NCBI RefSeq assembly: GCF_006715485.1 | Contig: NZ_VFNH01000006.1 | Coordinates: forward strand, 62,001-126,000 | Origin: Herbaspirillum sp. SJZ107 | Lineage (GTDB): Bacteria; Pseudomonadota; Gammaproteobacteria; Burkholderiales; Burkholderiaceae_D | Direction of reading: 5' to 3' | Length of the DNA stretch: 64,000 bases | Made by a program: the position numbers and the translations under genes | Notes under the pieces: model-generated | Databases searched by the model: none | Seen by the model: only the letters and a program-made list of their open reading frames with translations | What the model was told of the DNA's origin: nothing | In this document: in pieces, positions 49,806 through 57,769 of the stretch | Position numbering within the stretch: position 1 is the stretch's first letter | How the letters are laid out: each line of letters opens with the position of its first letter

Positions 49806-51092
49806 ATGACAAGAAGATCAGGCGACGACACCGCCAAACCTGCAGGTCCCCACGATAGCGCGCGCCCTTTCGAGGGACGCCGCCGTTTCATTCGGCACAC
49901 TGGTTTCATTGCCGCTGGGTTGGCCGCCGCCCCGGGCGCCAGCCTTGCCGCCATCGCCAAGGACGACGGGGTCTCGTTTGCCGATGGCCCGCGCGAACTG
50001 GTCAGTTATCCGCAAAAGCGTCCCTTGATCCGCGTCACGACCCGTCCGCCGCACCTCGAAACACCGTTCGAGGTCTTCAACAACGGGGCGATCACGCCCA
50101 ATGACGCGTTCTTCGTGCGCTACCATCTGGCGAACCTGCCGATGTCGATCGATCCTGAGACCTACCGGCTCGAGGTCAAGGGTGCGGTAAAGCGCAGCCT
50201 GAGCTTGTCGCTTTCCGAACTCAAGGCGCTGGGAGAGCCTGTCGAAGTCGTGGCTGTCAACCAGTGCTCCGGCAACAGCCGCGGGTTCTCGTCGCCGCGC
50301 GTCTTCGGTGCCCAGTTGGCAAACGGCGCCATGGGCAATGCGCGCTGGGTCGGGGTGCCGCTCAAGACAGTGCTGGAAAAGGCCGGCGTCGGCGCCAATG
50401 CACGACAGGTGATGTTCAACGGCCTGGACCAGCCTGTGCTGCCGTCGACCTCCGATTTCAGGAAAACGCTGGACATCGAACACGCGCTTGGCCACGACGT
50501 ACTCCTGGCCTGGAGCATGAACGGCCAGGACATCCCTTACCTGAACGGCTATCCTCTGAAGCTGATCGTTCCCGGCTATTTCGGCACTTACTGGGTCAAG
50601 CACTTGTCCGAAATCGAGGTGCTCGACAAGCCTTTCGAAGGCCACGATGCCTTGTTCATGACGACGGCCTATCGCGTGCCAGACAATGACTGCCTGTGCG
50701 TGGCACCCGGCACCACGCCGTCCAGGACCAGGCCGATCTCGACCCTGCCGGTGCGCAGTTTTATCACCAGCGTCACCAGCGGCGGCGTGCTGCCCGCCGG
50801 CCGTACGGTCCAGCTCAAGGGTATCGCTTTCGACGGCGGCGCGGGCATCAAGGCCGTGGATGTTTCGATCGATGGCGGCAAGACCTGGCGGGCGGCGGAA
50901 CTCGGCGCCGACCTCGGGCGTTATTCGTTCCGCGAGTGGCGCCTGCCGGTAAGCTTCGCCGCACGCGGCCAGACTGTCCTGATGGTAAGGGCCACCAACC
51001 GTGCCGGCGAAGTGCAGCCGGCGGACCCGACCTGGAACCCGGGGGGCTATCGCCGCCATGTGATCGAATCCTACCCCGTGACCATCGCCTGA
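49806..51092 (+). CDS. sorA: Molybdopterin sulfite dehydrogenase, SorA type
   Basis: A 428-residue oxidoreductase of the sulfite-oxidase family, exported by Tat: GRRRFIRHTGFIAAGLAAAP near residue 25. VVAVNQCSGNSRGFSSPRVF holds the molybdenum-ligating Cys at about 154. YPLKLIVPGYFGTYWVKHLS and a C-terminal Mo-co dimerisation domain (about 300-428, FDGGAGIKAVDVSIDGGKTW) complete the fold. It oxidises periplasmic sulfite to sulfate and passes electrons to a cytochrome c, here the next gene. AGGAGA precedes the ATG. The gene lies between mdh and sorB in the same direction. Confidence 0.93.
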   Translation: MTRRSGDDTAKPAGPHDSARPFEGRRRFIRHTGFIAAGLAAAPGASLAAIAKDDGVSFADGPRELVSYPQKRPLIRVTTRPPHLETPFEVFNNGAITPNDAFFVRYHLANLPMSIDPETYRLEVKGAVKRSLSLSLSELKALGEPVEVVAVNQCSGNSRGFSSPRVFGAQLANGAMGNARWVGVPLKTVLEKAGVGANARQVMFNGLDQPVLPSTSDFRKTLDIEHALGHDVLLAWSMNGQDIPYLNGYPLKLIVPGYFGTYWVKHLSEIEVLDKPFEGHDALFMTTAYRVPDNDCLCVAPGTTPSRTRPISTLPVRSFITSVTSGGVLPAGRTVQLKGIAFDGGAGIKAVDVSIDGGKTWRAAELGADLGRYSFREWRLPVSFAARGQTVLMVRATNRAGEVQPADPTWNPGGYRRHVIESYPVTIA

Positions 51093-51102
51093 GGAGGCGC
51101 CC

Positions 51103-51747
51103 ATGAAACGAATCGAATCCTTCTTGCCTGTTTTCCTGCTCGTTGCAGGCATGGCCGCGCCGGCGTACGCCGAAGTTCATACACTCAAGCTTCCTGCCGA
51201 GACAGCGCAGCTCAAGTCGTCGCGCCTGCCCGGCTATGTCATCGCCACGCAGAAATGCGCTACCTGTCATTCCGCCGATTACATCAAGTACCAGCCGCCA
51301 GGCATGACCCTAGTCCAATGGACCGGCGAAGTCGGCAAGATGCAGCACATGTATGGCGCCCCGCTCACCGATGACGACGTCAAGGTCATCGGCGCCTATC
51401 TCGCGGTGACCTATGGCAGCGCGAAGGAAGCCGATTTGCCGGCAGAACTCAGGCTCGCGTGGGCATCGGGCGCTACGAAGCCGGCGGCGGGAAAGGGGCT
51501 CGACGTACAAGCGCTGCTCGCTTCCAACAACTGTCTGGCCTGCCATGCAATCGACAAGAAGATCGTCGGACCGGCTTACCATGAGGTGGCCGCAAAATAC
51601 CGCGGCAATCCCGGGGCGCAAGCCCTCCTTGAAAAAAGCATCCATGGCGGCAGTTCGGGCAAATGGGGACAGGCGGCGATGCCGCCCTTCCCCCAGCTCA
51701 AGCCCGAGGAATTGCGTGCGCTGGCCGATTTCGTTCTGAAGCAATAG
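51103..51747 (+). CDS. Dihaem SorB-like cytochrome c
   Basis: A 214-residue periplasmic cytochrome, 10 bases after sorA. A signal peptide (MKRIESFLPVFLLVAGMAAP, cleavage after AYA) precedes two haem-binding sites: KCATCHSADYI (about residue 49) and NCLACHAIDKK (about residue 145), with Met ligands likely in the LVQWTGEVGKM and AAMPPFPQL regions. Classical SorB has about 80-100 residues and one haem, so this is an extended version resembling SorB joined to a class I cytochrome c551-like domain. It should take electrons from SorA to the respiratory chain. I leave the symbol blank because of the extra domain. Confidence 0.9.
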   Translation: MKRIESFLPVFLLVAGMAAPAYAEVHTLKLPAETAQLKSSRLPGYVIATQKCATCHSADYIKYQPPGMTLVQWTGEVGKMQHMYGAPLTDDDVKVIGAYLAVTYGSAKEADLPAELRLAWASGATKPAAGKGLDVQALLASNNCLACHAIDKKIVGPAYHEVAAKYRGNPGAQALLEKSIHGGSSGKWGQAAMPPFPQLKPEELRALADFVLKQ

Positions 51748-51823
51748 GGAAATGCGCAGCGTTTTGGCAAGCGGCGTGGTTTCAATATAATTGGGCGTCA
51801 GCACAACTCGACGCCCGCCAACG

Positions 51824-52774
51824 ATGCGCCTCTCCCTTCGCCAGCTTCAGATCTTCCTCGCCATCGCAGGATCGGGCAGCACCACGGCAGCGTCTCACCA
51901 GGTGGCCTTGTCGCAATCCGCGACCAGTGCAGCCCTCAACGAGCTCGAGGCGATGCTCGACGTCCAGCTGTTCGACCGGGTCGGCAAGCGCCTGCTCATC
52001 AACGACAACGGCCGCCTGTTGCTGCCCCAGGCGCGCCAGATGCTGGACGCAGCGACGACGATCGAACGCCAGTTCGCCGAGCAGAACAGCTTGACAGGCC
52101 TCGGCCTGCATCTCGGAGCCAGCACGACGATCGGCATCTACCTGTTGCCGGCGATACTGGCGGAGGCATTCGCCGCGTCGCCCCAGGGCCCGCCTCGCGT
52201 CACCATTGCAAATACGTCCGACATCGCAACGGCGGTCGCGAATTTCGAGCTGGATCTCGGCTTGGTGGAAGGGCCATGTCATGACCTGCAGCTACAGGTC
52301 GAACCGTGGATAGCAGACGACCTTGTGGTGGTTGCCGCCGCCGGCCACCCGCTGCTTACCGACGGTGCCGCCAGCGACGGGACCGTGTCCTTGCAGGCCT
52401 TGCGCAACGCCGGCTGGCTACTACGCGAACCCGGTTCGGGAACCCGTGAGGCGGTCGAGCAGGCGCTCGTCCCTCACCTGCACAGCTTGCGCTCGGCAGG
52501 CGAATTCAGCAACGCGGAGGCGATCAAGCATGCGGCCGCGCATGGACTGGGGCTGGCCTGCCTGTCCCGGCTCGTGGTCGAGGATTTCCTCGCGAGCGGT
52601 CGGCTGGTAGTGGTACGAACCTCGCTGCCCGCCCTCAAGCGCAACTTCTTCATCATTCACCACAGGAACAAGGTGCTGTCGACCAGACTCCTGGGCTTCC
52701 TGGCTTTGTGCCGCACGACGGCAAGCAGGCGGGTGCGGCGCAAGCTTGCGGGCCAGGCCCATGAATATGGTTGA
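51824..52774 (+). CDS. LysR-family regulator
   Basis: A 316-residue LysR regulator downstream of sorAB on the same strand. The HTH is LRQLQIFLAIAGSGSTTAAS followed by HQVALSQSATSAALNELE, and the sensor domain begins GLGLHLGASTTIGIYLLPAI. It starts at ATG 51824, chosen for position of the conserved MRLSLRQLQIF; an in-frame start at 51791 would add residues outside the family. It resembles the LysR at 43811 in its sensor domain (GASTTIGIYLLPAI versus ASQTIASYWLPALL), so the two may be paralogs serving the two halves of the sulfur region. Confidence 0.88.
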   Translation: MRLSLRQLQIFLAIAGSGSTTAASHQVALSQSATSAALNELEAMLDVQLFDRVGKRLLINDNGRLLLPQARQMLDAATTIERQFAEQNSLTGLGLHLGASTTIGIYLLPAILAEAFAASPQGPPRVTIANTSDIATAVANFELDLGLVEGPCHDLQLQVEPWIADDLVVVAAAGHPLLTDGAASDGTVSLQALRNAGWLLREPGSGTREAVEQALVPHLHSLRSAGEFSNAEAIKHAAAHGLGLACLSRLVVEDFLASGRLVVVRTSLPALKRNFFIIHHRNKVLSTRLLGFLALCRTTASRRVRRKLAGQAHEYG

Positions 52775-52891
52775 CGCTGCACCTCGAGCCAGATCGAAAA
52801 GAGGATGACTTACGCGGTATCGACCTCTGCTATCGCTCCCAGATGAACTTCAGGTAATTGTCGTCGAAATACGCATCCTCCCGCAGTCGCC

Positions 52892-53329
52892 TCATATTTT
52901 CTGGATCTGACGGTTGATGGCTTTCAGCGCTTTTTCATTACGTTCGCTGTACCGGTTCGTCAGGTAGTCCGTCCGCACACGCATCAGCAGCGTTATCTTG
53001 AACAGCTCTTCCATCACGTCGACCACGCGGTCATAGTAGGCGGACGGGCGCATGCGGCCAGCGTCGTCGAACTTCTTGTAGGCCATTGGCACCGAGGACT
53101 GGTTCGGGATCGTGAACATACGCATCCAGCGTCCCAGCAGGCGCAGGGTATTCACCACATTGAAGGACTGTGAGCCGCCGCATACCTGCATAACTGCCAG
53201 CGTGCGTCCCTGGCTCGGCCTGATCGCGCCCATCTCCAGCGGAATCCAGTCGATCTGGTTCTTCATCACCGCGGTAATCGCGCCATGACGCTCAGGACTA
53301 CACCACACCTGGCTTTCCGACCATGAGGG
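52892..53329 (-). pseudogene. arsH: ArsH C-terminal fragment
   Basis: The minus strand encodes WSESQVWCSPERHGAIT, then MKNQIDWIPLEMGAIRPSQG followed by RTLAVMQVCGGSQSFNVVNT, then RMRPSAYYDRVVDVMEEL: the C-terminal 145 residues of ArsH, an NADPH-dependent FMN oxidoreductase linked to arsenic resistance. Residues up to the usual first 90 (FMN-binding strand and loop) are missing. The frame breaks at about 53329, where IS21-like end repeats begin 15 bases further on. So an insertion or deletion destroyed the gene. No other ars gene is present nearby except possibly the ArsR at 58.3 kb. Confidence 0.85.
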
Positions 53330-53343
53330 CTAAGTCGGCGGAG

Positions 53344-53415
53344 AAGTTCCACTTTTACTTCATTTCTCCGGCGAGTTTCACTTTTACTTCATAAGAAGTT
53401 TCACTTTTACTTCAT
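53344..53415. repeat. Three copies of a 20-bp direct repeat, IS21-like end
   Basis: AAGTTCCACTTTTACTTCAT (53344-53363), GAGTTTCACTTTTACTTCAT (53373-53392) and AAGTTTCACTTTTACTTCAT (53396-53415). Three similar short repeats at spacings of 29 and 23 bases are characteristic of the multiple-terminal-repeat ends of IS21-family elements. No istA or istB gene remains; the opposite end is not seen. It marks the breakpoint that removed the 5' half of arsH. Confidence 0.65.
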
Positions 53416-53649
53416 CGGACGACTCTCGAGCCGGTGAACTCGGCTGCCCGGTCGCCCCAACACCCGCGCTCGCGGGCAGAGACCGCCACACAACCCGAGC
53501 CAGGTACACCCAGGCCGGGAGCCTGATTTTGCATGACACGTCACGGTTTCAAGTGCGATGCCGTGGGGATAAGTCATCTGTGGTGAAGCGGATGTTTCGT
53601 TTCTCTAGGCAGTTGCTTCGCAGACAACGTATGGCATACATTGAAGCAT

Positions 53650-53682
53650 TGGACGGCCGAGTTCGGCCAGAAGCGGTCACTG
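53650..53682 (+). repeat. Dispersed hairpin repeat, right-half copy 2
   Basis: CCGAGTTCGGCCAGAAGCGG followed by TCACTG, a diverged copy of the right half of the repeat seen at 59.5 and 60.0 kb. A small ORF starts 21-30 bases after it, and the ORF's stop is followed at once by CTGCTTTGGGTC (53937-53948), a left-half start. Confidence 0.6.
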
Positions 53683-53702
53683 GACCTTTAACGCCTACCG
53701 GA

Positions 53703-53936
53703 ATGCCCACGATGCGCGATCCTGCCCGAATTGACGAGGTACTCAAACTGCTGCGCGAAGTATGGACACTTGAGCCCGATCTGCGGCTTGGGCAGCTCAT
53801 TTACAACGCTGCACGGATTAGCGAGCCCGGTTTAAGTGATGTATTTTCAATCGAAGACAGCAGTCTTTATAAGGGCTTGGCTCGTTACCTTGAGCAGATT
53901 CAGGTTGATAGGTCTTTAAAGCCGACTAATGAATGA
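53703..53936 (+). CDS. Small YihD/DUF1040-like protein in repeat-flanked cassette
   Basis: A 77-residue (or 74-residue, from ATG 53712) soluble protein: MRDPARIDEVLKLLREVWTL followed by EPDLRLGQLIYNAARIS and a short Asp/Glu-rich tail. The D-P-x-R-I-D-x-x-L-x-L-L-R-x-x-W and P-D-L-R-L-G-Q-L pattern resembles the YihD/DUF1040 family and its small relatives, which have no known function. The frame is open upstream to 53529, but that part covers the repeat copy and is not coding-like. Flanked by repeat halves on both sides, which defines it as a cassette-like unit. Confidence 0.65.
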   Translation: MPTMRDPARIDEVLKLLREVWTLEPDLRLGQLIYNAARISEPGLSDVFSIEDSSLYKGLARYLEQIQVDRSLKPTNE

Positions 53937-54036
53937 CTGCTTTGGGTCTATTGTGTTGAAAAACTCTTGGGCATCCAGCAGTCCTTGATGAAGTAACTGT
54001 ACAGGAAGGACGAGCGGCTGGCCCATCCTGATTTTG

Positions 54037-54176
54037 CTAACTCATCACTAGATTATCGTTTCGCGGTGCCGGCATCAGGTTTTTAGCCATTCGACGAAGA
54101 TTTTGCACGGTGGCCGCCAGCAGGAACTCATCATGGGCGCCGCTGGGCCCACGCAAGCGCAATTGCCTAAGTATCT
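54037..54176 (-). pseudogene. IS1182-like transposase C-terminal scrap
   Basis: Minus strand: LRQLRLRGPSGAHDEFLLAA followed by TVQNLRRMAKNL and a short tail, matching the conserved C-terminus of IS1182-family transposases (LRGxxGARDEFxLAAxxQNLRRMA). It ends at a stop at 54037 and is directly interrupted at its upstream side by the IS5 element. The rest of the transposase is lost. Confidence 0.7.
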
Positions 54177-54980
54177 CTAACAATACCGGTCGACGTACCG
54201 CCAGCAGATGAGCGAGCAGGCCAACAAGAGAAAGGCCTGATGAATGTCCGCGCGGCGCTCGTAGCGGATTCGCAATCTGCGAAACCGGTGAAGCCACCCA
54301 AGGGTCCGTTCAACGACCCAACGCCAACGGCCAAGCCGTTCGCGTGACTCCACGCCGTACCTCGCGATGCGTGCAGCAATACCTCGCCGACGCAGCCAGT
54401 CGCGGTGCGCTCGTGACGCATAAGCACGGTCGGCATACAGTTTCCTTGGACGTTTGCGAGCGCGGCCTGCCAGTCCCTTGATGGCCGGGATTGCCTCGAC
54501 GATCGGTATGAGCAGCCGGGAATCGTGAACTTGCGCACCTGAGATCTGGGCTACCAACGGCAAACCACGTTGATCGACCAGGATGTGGTGTTTGCAGCCA
54601 AGCTTGCCCCGATCAGTTGGGTTCCGTCCGGTATGCTCGCCGCCCCTCGGCGAAGGTACGCTGGCGGCATCAATGCAGGCTCGATCCCACACGATCTGGT
54701 CGTATTCGCGGAGCCGGCGCAGTATCGCCTCGTGAATATTCTGCCAGACACCAGCCTGAGTCCATTCATGCAGACGGCGCCAGCAAGTCATTCCGCTACC
54801 GCATCCAAGCTCACGCGGCAGATACTCCCATGGTATTCCAGTCCTGAGGACGAACATAATCCCGGTCAGTGTCGCCCGGTCACCGACACGTGGTCGGCCA
54901 CCTTTTGGAGACGGTGGGTGCTCCGGGAGATGAGCTGCAATAACGGACCAGAGCTCGTCGGGAATAAGTGCTTTTGCCAT
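54177..54980 (-). CDS. IS5-family transposase, full length
   Basis: A 267-residue transposase in a single frame. N-terminal winged-helix-like region (MAKALIPDELWSVIAAHLPE), then WDRACIDAASVPSPRGGEHT with the first catalytic Asp, KLYADRAYASRAHRDWLRRR with the second, and RWVVERTLGWLHRFRRLRIR with the Glu. Length is normal for the IS427/IS1031-type group. I could not identify its terminal inverted repeats with confidence. It abuts the IS1182 scrap on its 3' side. Intact copies such as this one presumably gave rise to the scrap at 9.6 kb. Confidence 0.92.
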   Translation of the reverse strand: MAKALIPDELWSVIAAHLPEHPPSPKGGRPRVGDRATLTGIMFVLRTGIPWEYLPRELGCGSGMTCWRRLHEWTQAGVWQNIHEAILRRLREYDQIVWDRACIDAASVPSPRGGEHTGRNPTDRGKLGCKHHILVDQRGLPLVAQISGAQVHDSRLLIPIVEAIPAIKGLAGRARKRPRKLYADRAYASRAHRDWLRRRGIAARIARYGVESRERLGRWRWVVERTLGWLHRFRRLRIRYERRADIHQAFLLLACSLICWRYVDRYC

Positions 54981-55150
54981 GGCATCAGTCCGGCTAAGAA
55001 AAGGCCATCTATGTTAACGTCAACACCGTGGCTTGCTTACGGATGTATCGCCCCTAACATATATTCGATTGCTGCTAGCCGTTCGCGTCATGCTGAGTAA
55101 CCGCAACCGAAAAATACCGCTGTCCGTCGACGACCGCGACCACCTTGCAC

Positions 55151-55510
55151 TCAAGAATAATCCGATGACATGGGGCATTGCTGGCTGACGCGGTTCAGCA
55201 ACTCTCTCTTGAGGCCTTGCAGTTCCGCGATTCGCTCATCGATAATTTTCACTTTCGCCGCCAGGAGTTCGGCCACTGCCGCATCTGGATCCAACGCGCT
55301 CCACACCGTAGGCATGCTCGCACCGATTTCGGCCAGGCTGAAACCGAGTTTTTGCGCAGTGCGTATGTACTTGACGAGTTGAGCCGTTTCCGGCGCATAG
55401 CGGCGGTAGCTGTTTTCGGCTCGCGTCGGGCGAATCAGGCCCAGCTTCTCATAGAAACGCAGTGTGTCGCGACTCACTCCAGCGGCCCGGGCCACTGCAC
55501 CGATTCTCAT
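55151..55510 (-). CDS. MerR-family regulator
   Basis: A 119-residue MerR regulator. MRIGAVARAAGVSRDTLRFY followed by EKLGLI is the HTH/wing signature, followed by FSLAEIGASMPTVW and a dimerisation helix ending LKRELLNRV. The C-terminal segment has one Cys (QQCPMSS) and lacks the CueR/CadR-type loop, so the signal is unclear. GGAAGAGG precedes the ATG. A MerR-type promoter lies immediately divergent, toward the small membrane-protein gene. Confidence 0.86.
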   Translation of the reverse strand: MRIGAVARAAGVSRDTLRFYEKLGLIRPTRAENSYRRYAPETAQLVKYIRTAQKLGFSLAEIGASMPTVWSALDPDAAVAELLAAKVKIIDERIAELQGLKRELLNRVSQQCPMSSDYS

Positions 55511-55536
55511 TTGCGCCTCTTCCGTGAATTTTATGC

Positions 55537-55568
55537 TTGACCTTGGAGTGTACTCCAGGATTTACGCT
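55537..55568 (+). promoter_or_regulatory. MerR-type promoter with long spacer
   Basis: TTGACC (-35, 55537-55542), then a 19-base spacer holding the dyad CTTGGAGTGTACTCCAGG (55542-55559), then a weak -10 (TTACGC or TACGCT, 55562-55568). The 19-20 base spacing and central dyad are the hallmark of MerR-activated promoters, and it points to the membrane protein at 55598. Confidence 0.72.
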
Positions 55569-55597
55569 TGTCGGCATGATTGACAACGGAGAATAAT

Positions 55598-56044
55598 ATG
55601 GTCGGTACTTCCACCTATCTGCGAATCGTTCGTGCTAGCGCCTGGTACGACCTCTTGGTCACTGCCGGCTTCGCCTCACCGTGGACATTCTCAGCCATTC
55701 ACTCTGGTTTGAATACGCTCTCGGGTCTACTCGGCATTTCAGCACGCTTCCCCGCGTTCGAGCCTGCCCAGATGCTGATGGCGAACTTGCTCGGCTCGAT
55801 CGTCACGGTTTGGGCGATCCTGCGGCTACGTAACACACGGGTCGAGTACGGACGATATGACGCGGCCGGCCGCTTCCTCTTCGCCACATGGCAGCTATAC
55901 GCCCTTGGCCAGGGTGCTCACCCGATCATATGGGCCTTCTTCGTAATCGAAGTCGCTTTCGGTATCTCGCAATCTTTACCAATTAGCGATGCCAGTTGCG
56001 GCAACAATGTCGCGCAAGCTGGATGTTTAGATTCATACCGCTGA
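55598..56044 (+). CDS. Small four-helix membrane protein
   Basis: A 148-residue inner-membrane protein. Hydrophobic helices at about residues 11-30, 58-78, 88-105 and 105-122 (WYDLLVTAGFASPWTF, MLMANLLGSIVTVWAILRLR, WQLYALGQGAHPIIWAFFVI). The C-terminus (about 30 residues) is soluble and Cys-containing. ATG 55598 is chosen for GGAGA upstream. The MerR-type promoter suggests that it is the regulated target, so its role follows whatever signal the MerR senses. No family recognised. Confidence 0.72.
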   Translation: MVGTSTYLRIVRASAWYDLLVTAGFASPWTFSAIHSGLNTLSGLLGISARFPAFEPAQMLMANLLGSIVTVWAILRLRNTRVEYGRYDAAGRFLFATWQLYALGQGAHPIIWAFFVIEVAFGISQSLPISDASCGNNVAQAGCLDSYR

Positions 56045-56224
56045 TGGTCATCGATCAAAGCGCTTGCAAGTACTCTGCGTGCAGCTGACCTACCGCCGAC
56101 GTCAGATCGAAGACCCTTGCCTTCGAAAGCATCCAGAAATTGCGATGATGGCGTCGTCACTTGTCGGTAGTGCCACAAATATCCATCGTGCTGAAATCCG
56201 CTGAGCGCAAGAGCACTCGCATGC

Positions 56225-57634
56225 CTATCGTTCGTTATGCACCACTACCCAATCGGCAATCGCTTTGAGTGCGGCCGGCGCGAGTGTCTCTTCGATCTCG
56301 CCATATTCAGCTGGTGTTCCCAGCTTCGCGGTTTGGAACAGGTGGTTGAGACTCGGCAGTTCGGCGATCGTCGCCCGTGGATTGCCCTGCAGTGCCACCT
56401 TGATCGGTCCCAGGTCCTCTTCCGCCGGCACCTGAAGATCGTGGCTTCCATTCAGCGCGAGCACCGGTATCTTCAGTTGGCGCAGCGCAGGGATGGGGTC
56501 GTAGGCGAAAGCTTCGCGCGCCCAAGGGCTGGTGACCAGGGTGGCGAGCGCGTCGGCACTGGTGGCCGGGATAATCTTGTCGGCGACCGCCTGTGCGATG
56601 TCCGCCTTGGCGATGGCAAGGGCCTGTTCGTCGCCCTTGGCGCTAGCCTGGTCGACGTAGAACCTGTCGAAGAACGCCAACCTGCTCGCGATGTCGGTGT
56701 CGGGCACCCCGGACGCCTTCGCGATCTTCGCGTTTTGCAGTCGCAGTAGCTGGCCAATCCGCATCCCTGGCGCGGCCATCAGGACGACGAATCGCACTGC
56801 CGGATCGCGTACGGCGACCAAAGGCGCCACTGCGCCACCCTCCGAATGTCCGACGAGGCCGACACGACCCGCCGCGATCTCGGGACGCGACATCAGAAAT
56901 CCAAGCGCCGATTCGGCGTCGGCGGCGAAGTCGGTGAATGTGGCCGTGGCGTAATCGCCTGTCGATTCGCCGACGCCGCGCTTGTCGTAACGCAGGACGG
57001 CGATACCGCGACGATTGAGTGCATCGGCGAGCACGAGGAAGAGCTTGTGGCCCAAGATGTCTACGTCGCGCGTCTCGGGCCCGGATCCGCAGATCAGGAC
57101 GACCGCTGGAAACGGGCCGGCGCCATTCGGAATGCTGAAGGTGCCGGCGAGCTTGATCCCCGCCGCGGCATTGACGATGGTGACTGCCTCCTGTCGGTAA
57201 GGACGCGGCCCGGCAGCGATCGCCTCTTCTTGGGGCCGCCTAGCAGGCGCCAAGGCCGCTGCCCGGCTCGTCATCCGTGACAGGACGAGCGGGATAGACT
57301 GTCCTTGACTCCATGTGCCAACCCAGCCGTTCTTTTCGGCGTTCCAGGTTCCAGTAAAGCTTCCGCCGATCTTGGCTATCGCAAAACTGAAATGATCGAC
57401 GTCAGCGGCGACTTTGTCGGCCTGCAGGACAAATTTGCCTTGGTCCGGACTTTCCAGCGTCGCGCCATAGTGGCCGCTGGCGTCCTTTGTGACATGTACG
57501 ATGAGGTGCAGTTGACCAGCTAGCAGTCCGCTCCAGTCACCTGCCGCGTCTTCGGCTGAGGCGTTGCCGACTACGAGCGTCGCGGTCAACAGCCAAAGCG
57601 CAACGACGCCTTTCAACAAACGAAATAAGGTCAT
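56225..57634 (-). CDS. Exported alpha/beta hydrolase
   Basis: A 469-residue hydrolase with a signal peptide (FRLLKGVVALWLLTATLVVG, cleavage after ASA), a beta-rich N-domain (about 28-115, DWSGLLAGQLHLIVHV), and an alpha/beta-hydrolase domain with PFPAVVLICGSGPETRD at the oxyanion strand, GHSEGG nucleophile Ser near residue 270, Asp in NGSHDLQVP, and His in LNHLFQ. This N-domain plus S9-like hydrolase architecture is common in secreted proteobacterial esterases or peptidases of unknown substrate. Probably periplasmic. A gene-free 180 bases (56045-56224) separates it from the MerR-controlled gene. Confidence 0.86.
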   Translation of the reverse strand: MTLFRLLKGVVALWLLTATLVVGNASAEDAAGDWSGLLAGQLHLIVHVTKDASGHYGATLESPDQGKFVLQADKVAADVDHFSFAIAKIGGSFTGTWNAEKNGWVGTWSQGQSIPLVLSRMTSRAAALAPARRPQEEAIAAGPRPYRQEAVTIVNAAAGIKLAGTFSIPNGAGPFPAVVLICGSGPETRDVDILGHKLFLVLADALNRRGIAVLRYDKRGVGESTGDYATATFTDFAADAESALGFLMSRPEIAAGRVGLVGHSEGGAVAPLVAVRDPAVRFVVLMAAPGMRIGQLLRLQNAKIAKASGVPDTDIASRLAFFDRFYVDQASAKGDEQALAIAKADIAQAVADKIIPATSADALATLVTSPWAREAFAYDPIPALRQLKIPVLALNGSHDLQVPAEEDLGPIKVALQGNPRATIAELPSLNHLFQTAKLGTPAEYGEIEETLAPAALKAIADWVVVHNER

Positions 57635-57769
57635 GATTTATGCTCGCTTTTTTACGTGCACGGCCGCAGCCCGGGAAATGCTTCTGGTCTGGTCGTGCCC
57701 GGATTAAGGGATAAGAAAGTTCAGGAATGCAGGAGGCACGCCCACCATTGGCGCGCCTTCTGTGACGGC

